Below, one piece after another: positions 1-7,697 of a DNA stretch of 25,105 nucleotides. Every line of letters begins with the position of its first letter. Position 1 is the stretch's first letter. Both the position numbers and the translations under genes were made by a program. A model generated the notes under the pieces. It did not search any database. It was not told where the DNA came from and saw only the letters and a program-made list of their open reading frames with translations. Source of the stretch: HRBIN12 sp964447335 (GTDB lineage Bacteria; Actinomycetota; UBA4738; HRBIN12); contig CAYUSA010000043.1 of NCBI GenBank assembly GCA_964447335.1, positions 1 through 25,105 of the forward strand, given 5' to 3'.

Positions 1-1095
1 GTTCACCTGGATCTGGTTCACGCCGGCGAGCCGGTACTCGACCGGGTCCTGGACGGTGATGATGTGCTTGTCGACCTGGTTCACGATGTTGAGCGTCGCG
101 TACAGGGTCGTCGACTTGCCCGAGCCCGTTGGCCCGGTCACCAAGATCGCGCCGTAGGGGCGCCGGAACGACTTCTCGTACCGCTTGAAGGCGTCCTCCT
201 GGAAGCCGAGCTCCGACATCTGCATGAGTGCGTTGCTTCTGTCCAGGATGCGGATCACGACCTTCTCGCCGTACACGGTCGGCAGCGTCGCGAGCCGCAG
301 ATCGAGGTTCCTGCCGCTCACCCGCATGCTCACGCGACCGTCCTGCGGCACGCGCTTCTCGGCGATGTTCAGGTCCGCCATGACCTTCAGGCGGCTGATG
401 AGCCCGCCCTGGATGCTCTTCGGGGAGTGCATGACCTCGTGCAGGACGCCGTCCACCCGGAACCGGACGCGCACGTCCTTCTCCGTCGGCTCGATGTGGA
501 CGTCGGAGGCGCGGTCGGAGGTCGCCTGCGTCATGATCGCCGTGACGAGCTTGACGATCGGGGCGTCCTCGACGGCCGCCTCCATCCCGGAGAGGTCGGC
601 TTCCTCCTCGATGTTCTCGGCCGCCTCGGTCGCGAGCGCCTCGACCTGGTCTCCCACGCCCGAGAACTTGGCGATGGCCTGCTCGACGTCGTTCGCGGTG
701 GCCACGAGGGGCTGGACGTCGCGTCCGCTCATCGTGCGGATGTCATCGAGCGCGTAGACGTTCGCGGGGTCGGACATCGCGACGAGCAGCTTGCCGTCGC
801 GCTCCCCGATCGGGATCGCCCGGTACCGGCGGCACAGGGCCTCCGGCAGGAGCGAGGTAGCGATCGGGTCGATGCGGTACTCGGTGAGGTCGACGAACTC
901 GAGGCCGACCTGCTCGGCGAGGGCGCGCACGAGGTCGCGCTCGCGGATGTAGCCGAGGTCGATCAGCACGCGCCCGAGGGACTTGGGCGTATTGCGGTGC
1001 TCCTCGAGCGCACGGTCCAGCTGCTCCTGCGTGAGCAGGCCCTGTTCCAGCAAGATCTGGCCGAGCTGCTTCGGCTTGCGCTTCGCCATCACCAT
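1..1095 (-). CDS. pilB: Type IV pilus assembly ATPase PilB/GspE family (3' part outside window)
   Basis: Cytoplasmic hexameric ATPase that powers pilin polymerisation in type IV pili (or a related type II secretion system). The first 365 codons are present and the frame is open to the left edge. Residues 10-62 hold two consecutive LGxxLxxxG...LxxAL helical motifs of the MshEN type, and the domain runs to about 145. The N-terminal ATPase half follows (SDVHIEP at 197-203). Walker A is GPTGSGKST at 321-329, and the Asp box reads TVQDPVEY at 347-354, with Gln where Glu is usual. Start: ATG at 1095, with AAAGGA at 1107-1112; an in-frame ATG at 1089 lies too far from it. Only 31 bases separate it from the upstream roadblock-like gene, so they are probably co-transcribed. 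The family is certain; PilB rather than GspE is inferred from the actinobacterial context. Confidence 0.93.
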   Translation of the reverse strand, partial: MVMAKRKPKQLGQILLEQGLLTQEQLDRALEEHRNTPKSLGRVLIDLGYIRERDLVRALAEQVGLEFVDLTEYRIDPIATSLLPEALCRRYRAIPIGERDGKLLVAMSDPANVYALDDIRTMSGRDVQPLVATANDVEQAIAKFSGVGDQVEALATEAAENIEEEADLSGMEAAVEDAPIVKLVTAIMTQATSDRASDVHIEPTEKDVRVRFRVDGVLHEVMHSPKSIQGGLISRLKVMADLNIAEKRVPQDGRVSMRVSGRNLDLRLATLPTVYGEKVVIRILDRSNALMQMSELGFQEDAFKRYEKSFRRPYGAILVTGPTGSGKSTTLYATLNIVNQVDKHIITVQDPVEYRLAGVNQIQVN

Positions 1096-1126
1096 GCCGA
1101 GCTACGTCCTTTGGTCCTAGGTCGAG

Positions 1127-1867
1127 CTATCCATCGGCAACGTCGTTGTCCTCCTGAAGCAGCCGGGAGAACTCCCTGGCGAGCGAGAAGCGGTCGACCT
1201 CCTCATCCTCGGCGTCCGGATCGGAGACCCACATGCTGCCGGATCCCGGGGCGGTCTTGGGCGGCTCGGGCGCGCCGGCCGGAGCCTCCGGACCCGTCCC
1301 CTCGACCTGGGCCGCGGCGAGCGACGGCTCGGATCCCGGTGGCATCTCGGGAGCGGCCGGGACGGGCGTCGGTGGGTCGGTCGGAGCCTCGGCCGCGCGC
1401 TCGACGTCGGGCGCCGTCGGGACCTGGGCGGACAAGACCATCGGCTGTTCGACCGGCTTCGGCTCCGGATGCAGCGGCGTGCGCGGCTTGCTCATCGGCG
1501 CGGCTGCGGGAGGCGGCGGAACGGAGTCGGGACGCAGGCCCTCGCGCTTCGCTCGCGCCTCTTCGGCCGACAGGAGCACCTGCTCGAGCAGGTCGAGCAC
1601 GAGCCCCGGCCGGACCGAGGTCCCCGTGACGACGAAGGCGGCGTAGGGACCGCGGCGGACGTAGCTCCAGATCTCCGTCCCGAACTGGAGGAACCCGCGC
1701 TCGGGCTCGCCGAGCGCCGCGAACCGGAGCCATGCGGGCTTCACGAGGCTCTCGGCGTCGACGGGGTGCGCGCCGAGGACCAGCCCGTCGCGCGACAGGA
1801 TCAGGGCGCCGCGGGCATCCCCGACGCCGGCCGAGAGCGTCTCAGCGAGCGCGGCGAGATCATCCAT
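1127..1867 (-). CDS. Roadblock/LC7-like domain protein with proline-rich linker
   Basis: Protein of 246 residues. Residues 1-110 look like a roadblock/LC7 (MglB-like) fold: an N-terminal helix, GALILSRDGLVLG at 20-32, a central strand WSYVRRGPYAAFVVTG at 67-82, then a helix LVLDLLEQVLLSAEEARAK at 89-107. Residues about 112-215 are a Pro/Ala/Glu-rich, probably disordered linker. The C-terminus (about 222-238) is a short charged amphipathic segment, DRFSLAREFSRLL at 225-237, that could be a docking peptide. I chose ATG 1867 because GGAG at 1875-1878 lies 7 bases upstream; the frame stays open to 1900 but without a better site. It immediately precedes pilB, which suggests a role in pilus polarity or motor control, as roadblock proteins have for MglA GTPases in Myxococcus. 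The fold call is from pattern only and the function is not known. Confidence 0.75.
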   Translation of the reverse strand: MDDLAALAETLSAGVGDARGALILSRDGLVLGAHPVDAESLVKPAWLRFAALGEPERGFLQFGTEIWSYVRRGPYAAFVVTGTSVRPGLVLDLLEQVLLSAEEARAKREGLRPDSVPPPPAAAPMSKPRTPLHPEPKPVEQPMVLSAQVPTAPDVERAAEAPTDPPTPVPAAPEMPPGSEPSLAAAQVEGTGPEAPAGAPEPPKTAPGSGSMWVSDPDAEDEEVDRFSLAREFSRLLQEDNDVADG

Positions 1868-1885
1868 GAAGGTGCTCCATGGAGA

Positions 1886-1914
1886 CCATCGGGTGTGCAC
1901 GTGGGGCGCTTGAG
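1886..1914 (-). promoter_or_regulatory. Possible sigma-28 (FliA/WhiG)-type promoter before the pilus genes
   Basis: In the 85-base gap between aroE and the roadblock-like gene, the minus strand reads CTCA (1911-1914), 17 bases, then CCCGATGG (1886-1893). From memory, the actinobacterial FliA-type consensus is CTCA-N15-17-GCCGATAA; the core CCGAT matches but the last two bases do not. A start about 7 bases further on would give a short leader containing the GGAG at 1875-1878. This is one degenerate match and is only suggestive. Confidence 0.3.
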
Positions 1915-1952
1915 TTCCCGTCCGGCGGAGGCCGTTCGACCCCCCGGGCGCG

Positions 1953-2843
1953 TCACGACCGGGCCGAAGGTCCTCCCCCGCCGTCCATCCGCTCCGACAG
2001 CTCCGCGAGGGCTGCCGCCGACATGACCTCGAGCGGCGGCGCCCGGCCGGTCCAGAGCTCGAACGAGAGCGCCGCCTGGTGCAGGAGCAGGCCGAGGCCG
2101 CCGAACGCGGTCGCGCCGGCCTCGCGCGCCTCGCGAAGGAGCGGCGTGACGGCGGGGTGATAGAGCAGGTCCACGATCACGAGCTCGGGGTGGATGCTCG
2201 GGAGCGGGAGCTCCTCGGCCCGAGCGCCGAGCGGGGTCGCGTTCACCAGCAGATCAGGGTGGAGCCCGGTCGCCCCGGCGAGCTCGACCACCTCGATCCG
2301 CGTGGACAGGTCCCGGAGGACCTCGCGAACGGCCTCCGCCCGGGCGGGCTCTCGGACCGCCACGGTGAGCGAGGCGAGTCCTCCGCGCGCGAGCGCGAGC
2401 GCGCACGCCCTGGCGGCGCCCCCCGCCCCGTACACGAGCGCCGAGCGTCCGTCGGGGTCGAAGCCCGCGTCGCGACGCAGGAACCGCTCGAACCCGGGCG
2501 CGTCGGTGTTGTGCCCCGCGAGTCCCTCGGCACGGACGACGAGGGTGTTCACGGCCTGCAGGCGGCGGGCGTCCTCGGACAGTTCCCCGAGGAGACCGGC
2601 GACCTCGGTCTTGTGCGGCATCGTCACGTTCGCGCCGGCGAACCCGAGCGCGCGCAGGCCCTCGAGCGCCGCCCGGACCTCGCCCGGCGGGACGGGCAGC
2701 GGCACGTACACCCACGACAGCCCGAGGGCGCGGAAGGCCGCGTTGTGGATCGCCGGCGAGAGGCTGTGCGCGACCGGCCACCCCATGACGCCCACCAGCC
2801 GCGTGTCCACGCGCACGCTCGAGGGCTCGGGCACGATACTCAC
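1953..2843 (-). CDS. aroE: Shikimate dehydrogenase
   Basis: Catalyses NADPH-dependent reduction of 3-dehydroshikimate to shikimate in the chorismate pathway; cytosolic. The product is 296 residues, slightly longer than most AroE. Visible motifs in order are SLSPAIHN (substrate binding), NVTMPHK with the catalytic Lys, NTLV, NTDAPGF with the catalytic Asp, the nucleotide-binding glycine motif GAGGAARA, NATPLG, and the C-terminal LLLHQAALSFELWTG. It starts with GTG at 2843, overlapping the mltG stop by four bases (GTGA), so translation is probably coupled. The mltG-aroE order is common in Actinomycetota and other bacteria. The motifs are intact and there is nothing odd. Confidence 0.96.
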   Translation of the reverse strand: MSIVPEPSSVRVDTRLVGVMGWPVAHSLSPAIHNAAFRALGLSWVYVPLPVPPGEVRAALEGLRALGFAGANVTMPHKTEVAGLLGELSEDARRLQAVNTLVVRAEGLAGHNTDAPGFERFLRRDAGFDPDGRSALVYGAGGAARACALALARGGLASLTVAVREPARAEAVREVLRDLSTRIEVVELAGATGLHPDLLVNATPLGARAEELPLPSIHPELVIVDLLYHPAVTPLLREAREAGATAFGGLGLLLHQAALSFELWTGRAPPLEVMSAAALAELSERMDGGGGPSARS

Positions 2844-3928
2844 CCGAGGCAGCGCTCGACGTCGGCGAGGTGCTCGGCGTACGTCACGTTGAACTCATGG
2901 TGACCGTCGGCGCCGCAGAGCACGTAGTACAGGTAGTCGGACTCGGCCGGCTCGAGCGCGGCGCGCAGGGACGCGAGGCCCGGGCTCGCGATCGGCGTCG
3001 GCGGCAGCCCCGGGTTCAGGCGGGTGTTGTAGGGGCTGTCGTACTGCAGGTCGGACTCGGAGAGCTGGCCGTCGGGCGTCGGGTCGTCGTACAGCAGGGT
3101 CGCGTCGATGCCGAGCGTCATCCCCTCGCGGATCCGGTTGTAGATCACGCCGGCGATGAGCGGACGGTCGCGCTCGACCGCCGCCTCCTCCTCGATCATC
3201 GAGGCAACGATGACGATCTCGTACGGGCTGAGACCGAGATCCTCCGCGTTGGCCCACGGGAGCTGGGCGGCCTCGGTCTCGAACTGGCCGAGGAGGCGGT
3301 AGATCACGTCGTCCGCGCCCGTCCCGTCCTTCGCGAACTGGTAGGTCTCCGGGAACAGGAACCCTTCGGGCGTGGCGGTCCCCTTCGGCAGGTACGGCGC
3401 GAGCGACCACGCACCGCTCGAGGCCGCCGCCAGGAACCGCCGCTTCGGGATCCCGAGGTCCTCCCGCACGCGCTCGGCGATCTGGGTGAGCCGGTACCCC
3501 TCGGGGATCGTGAGGCGGACCGTGGGGACCGGCGGGGGCCCTTGCGTGAGCACTCGGAAGGCGTCCTCGGGCACCATGTTGGTCGTGAGGTCGTGAGAGC
3601 CGGCCCGGATCGAGTCCTGGAGACCGCTGCGCCGCAGCAGCCACTTCGAGACCATGCCGCAGCGGATGACCCCCGCCTCGTGCAGCGCGTCGACGACCTG
3701 CGAGCCGCTCGAGCCCTCGGGGACGGTGAAGCTCACCGGCGTCCTCGGTCCGGAGGCGGACTTGCACCAGTCGTAGTACCGCAGCGTTCCGACCGCGACC
3801 GAGGCGATCAGCACCAGGACCGCGATCCCGACGACGAGCCCCCACGGCACCCGCCGCCGCCGAGAGCGGCCGGGCGCTTCCTCGGGAGGGGCTTGCGAGA
3901 CGGTCACCGACATCCGGGGGGAGAGCAT
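2840..3928 (-). CDS. mltG: Endolytic peptidoglycan transglycosylase MltG
   Basis: Membrane-anchored lytic transglycosylase that cuts nascent glycan strands and limits their length. The 362-residue product has a short basic cytoplasmic tail (RSRRRR at 21-26), one transmembrane helix at about 28-48, a LysM-like region, then the YceG catalytic domain. Motifs are TPEGFLFPETYQF (186-198), VASMIEEEA (241-249) with the probable catalytic Glu246, LGIDATLLY, and SPYNTRLNPGLPPTPIASPG (298-317). The start is uncertain: ATG 3928 or ATG 3913 (residue 6), and neither has a convincing Shine-Dalgarno sequence. It lies 25 bases downstream of ruvX and overlaps aroE by four bases. Confidence 0.95.
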   Translation of the reverse strand: MLSPRMSVTVSQAPPEEAPGRSRRRRVPWGLVVGIAVLVLIASVAVGTLRYYDWCKSASGPRTPVSFTVPEGSSGSQVVDALHEAGVIRCGMVSKWLLRRSGLQDSIRAGSHDLTTNMVPEDAFRVLTQGPPPVPTVRLTIPEGYRLTQIAERVREDLGIPKRRFLAAASSGAWSLAPYLPKGTATPEGFLFPETYQFAKDGTGADDVIYRLLGQFETEAAQLPWANAEDLGLSPYEIVIVASMIEEEAAVERDRPLIAGVIYNRIREGMTLGIDATLLYDDPTPDGQLSESDLQYDSPYNTRLNPGLPPTPIASPGLASLRAALEPAESDYLYYVLCGADGHHEFNVTYAEHLADVERCLG

Positions 3929-3953
3929 ACCGGCCTCGGCCCGGCCGGGCGGT

Positions 3954-4379
3954 TCACTCGCGAGGCAACGCGTCGAGGTACGCCTGCAGGATCACGGTCG
4001 CGGCGGAGCGGTCCACGACCCGTCGACGCTCGCGGCCGCCGGCCCCGGCCTCCCGGAGGGCGCGATCCGCCTCGACCGTGGACAGCCGCTCGTCCTGCAG
4101 GGCGACGGGAACCCCGAGGGTGTCGCGGAGGACCCCGGCGAAGATCTCCGCGTGCTTGGCCCTGGTGCCCGCCTCGCCCGAGAGCCGGAGCGGGTGGCCG
4201 ACGACCACGAGGGTGATGTCGTGCTCGCGAACGAGCTCGGCGATGGCCCGGAGATCCCTCGGAGCGCCGGTCCGCAGCGTCCCGAGCGGCACGGCGAGCC
4301 GGCGATCCGGATCGCTGATCGCGACGCCGATCCGCACGTCCCCGAGATCGAGCCCGAGGACACGCCCGGCCTCAGGCAC
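3954..4379 (-). CDS. ruvX: RuvX/YqgF RNase H-fold nuclease (pre-16S rRNA/resolvase-like)
   Basis: The YqgF family is implicated in 16S rRNA 5'-end maturation and has Holliday-junction resolvase activity in some bacteria, including M. tuberculosis. The product is 141 residues, the family's usual size. Acidic site residues are all visible: GLDLGDVRIGVA (Asp11), QDERLSTVEA (Glu97) and VVDRSAATVILQAYL (Asp123). VVVGHPLRLSGEAG at 58-71 is the family glycine loop. I chose GTG 4379, which overlaps the alaS stop by eight bases; the longer frame to 4418 adds 13 residues unlike the family. The alaS-ruvX-mltG-aroE order is classic for Actinomycetota. Confidence 0.95.
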   Translation of the reverse strand: MPEAGRVLGLDLGDVRIGVAISDPDRRLAVPLGTLRTGAPRDLRAIAELVREHDITLVVVGHPLRLSGEAGTRAKHAEIFAGVLRDTLGVPVALQDERLSTVEADRALREAGAGGRERRRVVDRSAATVILQAYLDALPRE

Positions 4380-6999
4380 CGGCCTGCAGGAGCTCCTCGA
4401 GGCGGGCTGCGATCGCACCGATCGCGTCCCTCACGGCGTCTCCTCTTGGCCCGCCGGCGAACCCGAGGATCGGCTTGCCGCCGGCGCCGCCGCCGATCGC
4501 CTTCGCGGCGTGCTCGAGCAGCGTCGGCGCGGTCACGCCTCGACCGACGAGGTTCTTGCTGCACGCCGCCACGAGGAGCGCCTTGCCCTCGGCGTCGCTG
4601 CCGAGCACCACGGCCGCCCCGTGCTCGCTCTCGAGCTTGCCGACGACGCCCTGGGCGAGCTCCCGGAGCTCGTCGGCGTCCATCGGGGTGAGCGCCGCGA
4701 CGAGCCGGGCCCCCGCGACGGTCGTCGCGGCCTGGGCGAACTCGTCGACGCGTGCCTTCACGTCGCCTTTGCGGATCTTGCCGAGCTCGCTCTCCAGGCG
4801 CTTCACCTGTTCGACGAGCTGCCGCGCGCGCTCCGGCGCCGCGTTGGGATCCCCGGCTCCGAGCGCCTGCACGACCGCGTGCAGGAGGTCGCGCTCGAGG
4901 TTGACCTCCTTCAGCGCGTCGGGGCCGACGAGCGCCTCGACACGACGCATCCCGGCGCCGATGCTCGACTCACCCAGGATCCGCACGAGCGCGACGTTGC
5001 CGGTGCGGGCGACATGGGTGCCGCCGCAGAGCTCGACCGAGTAGTCGCCGACCTCGACCACGCGCACGAACTCGCCGTACTTCTCGCCGAACAGCGCGAT
5101 CGCGCCCTGGTTCTTCGCCTCGTCGAACGTCGTCTCGTAGATCCGGACCTCCTGGTCCTCGGCGAGGCGCCGGTTCGCGAGGTCCTCCGCCTGCTCGAGC
5201 ACGTCGCGCGGCACCGCCGCATGGTGCGGGAAGTCGAAGCGCAGGCGCCCTGGCGCGACGAGCGAGCCGGCCTGCCGAGCGTGCTCGCCGAGCACGTGCT
5301 TCAGCGTCCAGTGCACGACGTGCGTGGCGGTGTGCGCGCGGGCGGTCGCCTCACGCCGGACCTCGTCGACCTCGGCATGGACCTCTTCGCCCTGCCGCAC
5401 CTCACCGGACTGCACCACGCCGGTGTGCACGATGGTCTCCCCCGGGCCGAACTGCGTGTCGAGGACCCGCACGAGGCCCGCTGGGGTCCGCAGGTAGCCG
5501 TGGTCGCCGATCTGTCCGCCGGACTCCGCGTAGAAGGGCGTGCGGTCGAGCACGACGCGCACGTCGGTGCCCTCGCCGGCGACCTCGGTTCTGCCCGCGT
5601 CGGTGAGCAGGGCGAGCACCCGCCCGTCGGACTCGAGCGCCGAGTAGCCCACGAACTCGGAGCGCCCGGCCGCGGTCGCGACCCCCGCCAGGTCCTCGCC
5701 GAGCCGGCCCTTCTTCGCCGCCTTCTTCGCGCGCTCCTTCTGCTCGGCCATGAGGACCTCGAAGCGCTCCTCGTCGACCGCGAGTCCCGCGTCCTCGACG
5801 AGCTCGCGCGTGAGCTCCCTCGGGAAGCCGAACGTGTCGTGGAGCTTGAACACGACGTCGCCGGACACGGCGCCGCCGCTCGAGACCCTCGCGGTCGCCT
5901 CCTCGAACACGGTCATGCCCTGACGGAGGGTGGCGGCGAAGCGCTCCTCCTCGGAGGCGGCGACCTGCTCGACGTACGCGCGGTTCTCGACGAGCTCGGG
6001 GTAGGCGTCGCCGAAGTGCTCGACGCTCGCCTCGACGAGGCTCGGCATGACGTCCCGCTCGATGCCGAGGCGCCGGGCGTGGCTCACCACCCGCCGCAGC
6101 ATCCGCCGCAGCACGTAGCCGCGACCCTCGTTCGAGGGCAGGACGCCATCGGCGATGAGGAACGTCGTTGCGCGGCCGTGCTCGGCGATCACCTTCAGGG
6201 ACACATCGGTGCGTGGGTCATGCCCGTGCCGCTTGCCCGAGAGCGACTCGACGACCTCGAACATCGGACGGAACAGGTCGGTCTCGAAGTAGTTGTCGGC
6301 GTCCTGCAGGACGGTCGCGACGCGCTCGACGCTCGCGCCGGTGTCGATGTTCTTCGCCGGCAGCTCACCGAGCACGTTCGCGTGGTCGTCGACCTCCTCC
6401 TGCATGAAGACGTGGTTCCAGATCTCCATGTAGCGGTCCTCGTCGACCTCGGGGCCGCCTTCGGGTCCGAACCTCGACCCGCGGTCGACGAAGATCTCCG
6501 AGCAGGGGCCGGCGGGTCCCGCCGCGTGCGTCCACCAGTAGTTGTCGGCCTTGCCCCGGCGGACGATGCGCTCGCGCGGGATGCCGAGCTCCTGCCAGAT
6601 CTCGATCGCCTCGTCGTCGCTCTCGTACACCGTGACCCACAGGCGCTCGGGGTCGACGCCGAAGACCTCGGTCACGAGCTCGAGCCCCCAACCGCACGAC
6701 TCGCGCTTGAAGTAGTCGCCGAAGGAGAAGTTGCCGAGCATCTCGAACATCGTGAGGTGGCGCGCGGTGTGCCCGACGTTGTCGATGTCGACCGCGCGGA
6801 AGCACTTCTGCACGCTCGTCGCACGCGCGAACGGCGCCGGCGCGTGCCCGAGGAAGTACGGGATGAACTGGTTCATGCCGGCGTTCGTCAGGAGCAGGCC
6901 CGACTCGGGCGGCGGGATCAGCGAGGAGGACGGGACGCGCTTGTGCCCGCGCTCTTCGAAGAAGCGCAGGAACGTCTCGCGGATCCGCCGGCCCTCCAT
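4372..6999 (-). CDS. alaS: Alanyl-tRNA synthetase
   Basis: Charges tRNA-Ala and edits mischarged Ser/Gly. The product is 875 residues, full length. In order: the class II aminoacylation core with FEMLGNFSFGDYFK (85-98), RRMLRRVVSHARRLG (298-312) and HDTFGFP (387-393); the editing domain with the metal ligands HTATH (His556, His560) and CGGTH (Cys658, His662); a coiled stretch around 725-750; and the C-Ala domain with the glycine-rich GGGAGGKPILGFAGG at 836-850. ATG 6999 lacks a clear Shine-Dalgarno sequence. TAGACT at 7009-7014, nine bases upstream, overlaps the preceding gene's stop codon and could be a -10 for a short-leader transcript. Confidence 0.98.
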   Translation of the reverse strand: MEGRRIRETFLRFFEERGHKRVPSSSLIPPPESGLLLTNAGMNQFIPYFLGHAPAPFARATSVQKCFRAVDIDNVGHTARHLTMFEMLGNFSFGDYFKRESCGWGLELVTEVFGVDPERLWVTVYESDDEAIEIWQELGIPRERIVRRGKADNYWWTHAAGPAGPCSEIFVDRGSRFGPEGGPEVDEDRYMEIWNHVFMQEEVDDHANVLGELPAKNIDTGASVERVATVLQDADNYFETDLFRPMFEVVESLSGKRHGHDPRTDVSLKVIAEHGRATTFLIADGVLPSNEGRGYVLRRMLRRVVSHARRLGIERDVMPSLVEASVEHFGDAYPELVENRAYVEQVAASEEERFAATLRQGMTVFEEATARVSSGGAVSGDVVFKLHDTFGFPRELTRELVEDAGLAVDEERFEVLMAEQKERAKKAAKKGRLGEDLAGVATAAGRSEFVGYSALESDGRVLALLTDAGRTEVAGEGTDVRVVLDRTPFYAESGGQIGDHGYLRTPAGLVRVLDTQFGPGETIVHTGVVQSGEVRQGEEVHAEVDEVRREATARAHTATHVVHWTLKHVLGEHARQAGSLVAPGRLRFDFPHHAAVPRDVLEQAEDLANRRLAEDQEVRIYETTFDEAKNQGAIALFGEKYGEFVRVVEVGDYSVELCGGTHVARTGNVALVRILGESSIGAGMRRVEALVGPDALKEVNLERDLLHAVVQALGAGDPNAAPERARQLVEQVKRLESELGKIRKGDVKARVDEFAQAATTVAGARLVAALTPMDADELRELAQGVVGKLESEHGAAVVLGSDAEGKALLVAACSKNLVGRGVTAPTLLEHAAKAIGGGAGGKPILGFAGGPRGDAVRDAIGAIAARLEELLQAGA

Positions 7000-7011
7000 G
7001 GCCCGGCTAGT

Positions 7012-7248
7012 CTACCCAGCGTCCGAGACGTCCCCGCGAAGCTCGCGCTCGCGTTCGCGCATCGCGCGCTGGCCCTCCGACATCGACTCGGAGACGAGCT
7101 TCGCGACGTCCATCAGCCCGCCCTTCGCCTCGCGGGCGATGTTCGACGGTGACACGCGTCCGACCTGCTTGCGCGCGAACCGCATCGTCATGATCGCGCC
7201 CGCCGCTCCGGCGCCGAGGCCCAGGGCGATCCAGAACAGCCGCTTCAC
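7012..7248 (-). CDS. Small membrane protein, DUF6167-like
   Basis: A 78-residue protein with an N-terminal hydrophobic segment (about residues 3-22, LFWIALGLGAGAAGAIM) followed by a basic, then charged and probably helical tail. Its size, architecture and place between a DUF948 gene and alaS match the DUF6167-type proteins I recall from Streptomyces. The family call rests on context rather than a strong motif, and the function is unknown. The start is GTG 7248, sharing GTGA with the DUF948 stop, so the two are probably made together. Confidence 0.75.
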   Translation of the reverse strand: MKRLFWIALGLGAGAAGAIMTMRFARKQVGRVSPSNIAREAKGGLMDVAKLVSESMSEGQRAMRERERELRGDVSDAG

Positions 7249-7610
7249 CGGGGAGAGCTCCGGTCGCCCCTGAACTTCTTCGCGGCCTTCGAGATCCCGG
7301 CGCCGAACGAGATGACCTTGATGAGCGGGCTCCCCACGGTCTGCTCGACGAGGCCGGAGATCTTCTCGACGCGCCCGGCGACCGTGTTCGCCTGATCGAG
7401 CAGCCCGTTCGTGCGCTCGACCGAGACCTTCACCTCACGCAGGAGCGGCACGGTCTCCTCGCGCATGGTGTCGATCATCATCTTCGTGCTCTCGAGCACG
7501 CGGAACGTGTTGATGAGCACGATGCACAGGAACAGGACCAGCAGGCCCCAGAAGGCGGACAGGACGATGAGGGCGATGTCGCCCCCGTCGAGCGCTCCGA
7601 TGATGGCCAT
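7245..7610 (-). CDS. DUF948 domain membrane protein
   Basis: A 121-residue protein with an N-terminal transmembrane helix at about 12-34 (LIVLSAFWGLLVLFLCIVLI), then an amphipathic helical region (35-95) with ESTKMMIDTMREETVPLL typical of DUF948, and a basic C-terminus. DUF948 proteins resemble the helical stalks of signalling proteins but have no assigned function. The start ATG 7610 has GAGGAG nine bases upstream. A TATGAT hexamer at 7649-7654 could be the promoter for this gene and the alaS block downstream. Confidence 0.88.
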   Translation of the reverse strand: MAIIGALDGGDIALIVLSAFWGLLVLFLCIVLINTFRVLESTKMMIDTMREETVPLLREVKVSVERTNGLLDQANTVAGRVEKISGLVEQTVGSPLIKVISFGAGISKAAKKFRGDRSSPR

Positions 7611-7632
7611 GGCGTCGGACTCCTCGAGGTCA

Positions 7633-7694
7633 GGGGATCGGTGGCCGCATCATACCCGCGGGTCGTCGCGCGCCGCGCGGAACGGCCGATCCCC
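7633..7694. repeat. Inverted repeat between rarA and the DUF948 gene
   Basis: The plus strand has ggggatcgg at 7633-7641 and its exact reverse complement ccgatcccc at 7686-7694, 44 bases apart. The spacer itself is rich in palindromic GC (cccgcggg near 7655). It lies just after the rarA stop and encloses the TATGAT hexamer. No T-tract follows, so it is not a textbook terminator; it could be a GC-only terminator, an operator pair or chance. Confidence 0.35.
7649..7654 (-). promoter_or_regulatory. Candidate -10 element (TATGAT) for the DUF948-alaS block
   Basis: TATGAT on the minus strand matches the -10 consensus at five of six positions and lies 38 bases upstream of the DUF948 ATG, in an 87-base gap that otherwise has almost no A/T. 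No good -35 is seen at 16-18 bases. The predicted leader of about 30 bases contains the GAGGAG ribosome site. Confidence 0.4.
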
Positions 7695-7697
7695 CGG

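Noticed and set aside
3954..4418. Longer RuvX start at 4418
   Set aside because: The extra 13 residues are the alaS C-terminus in another frame and do not resemble RuvX; GTG 4379 gives the family length.
4078..7152. Plus-strand open frame of over 1000 codons opposite alaS, and similar long plus-strand frames opposite other genes
   Set aside because: High GC removes stop codons from the antisense frames. The translations are low-complexity Arg/Glu/His/Val/Leu strings without domains, while the minus strand encodes complete known proteins.
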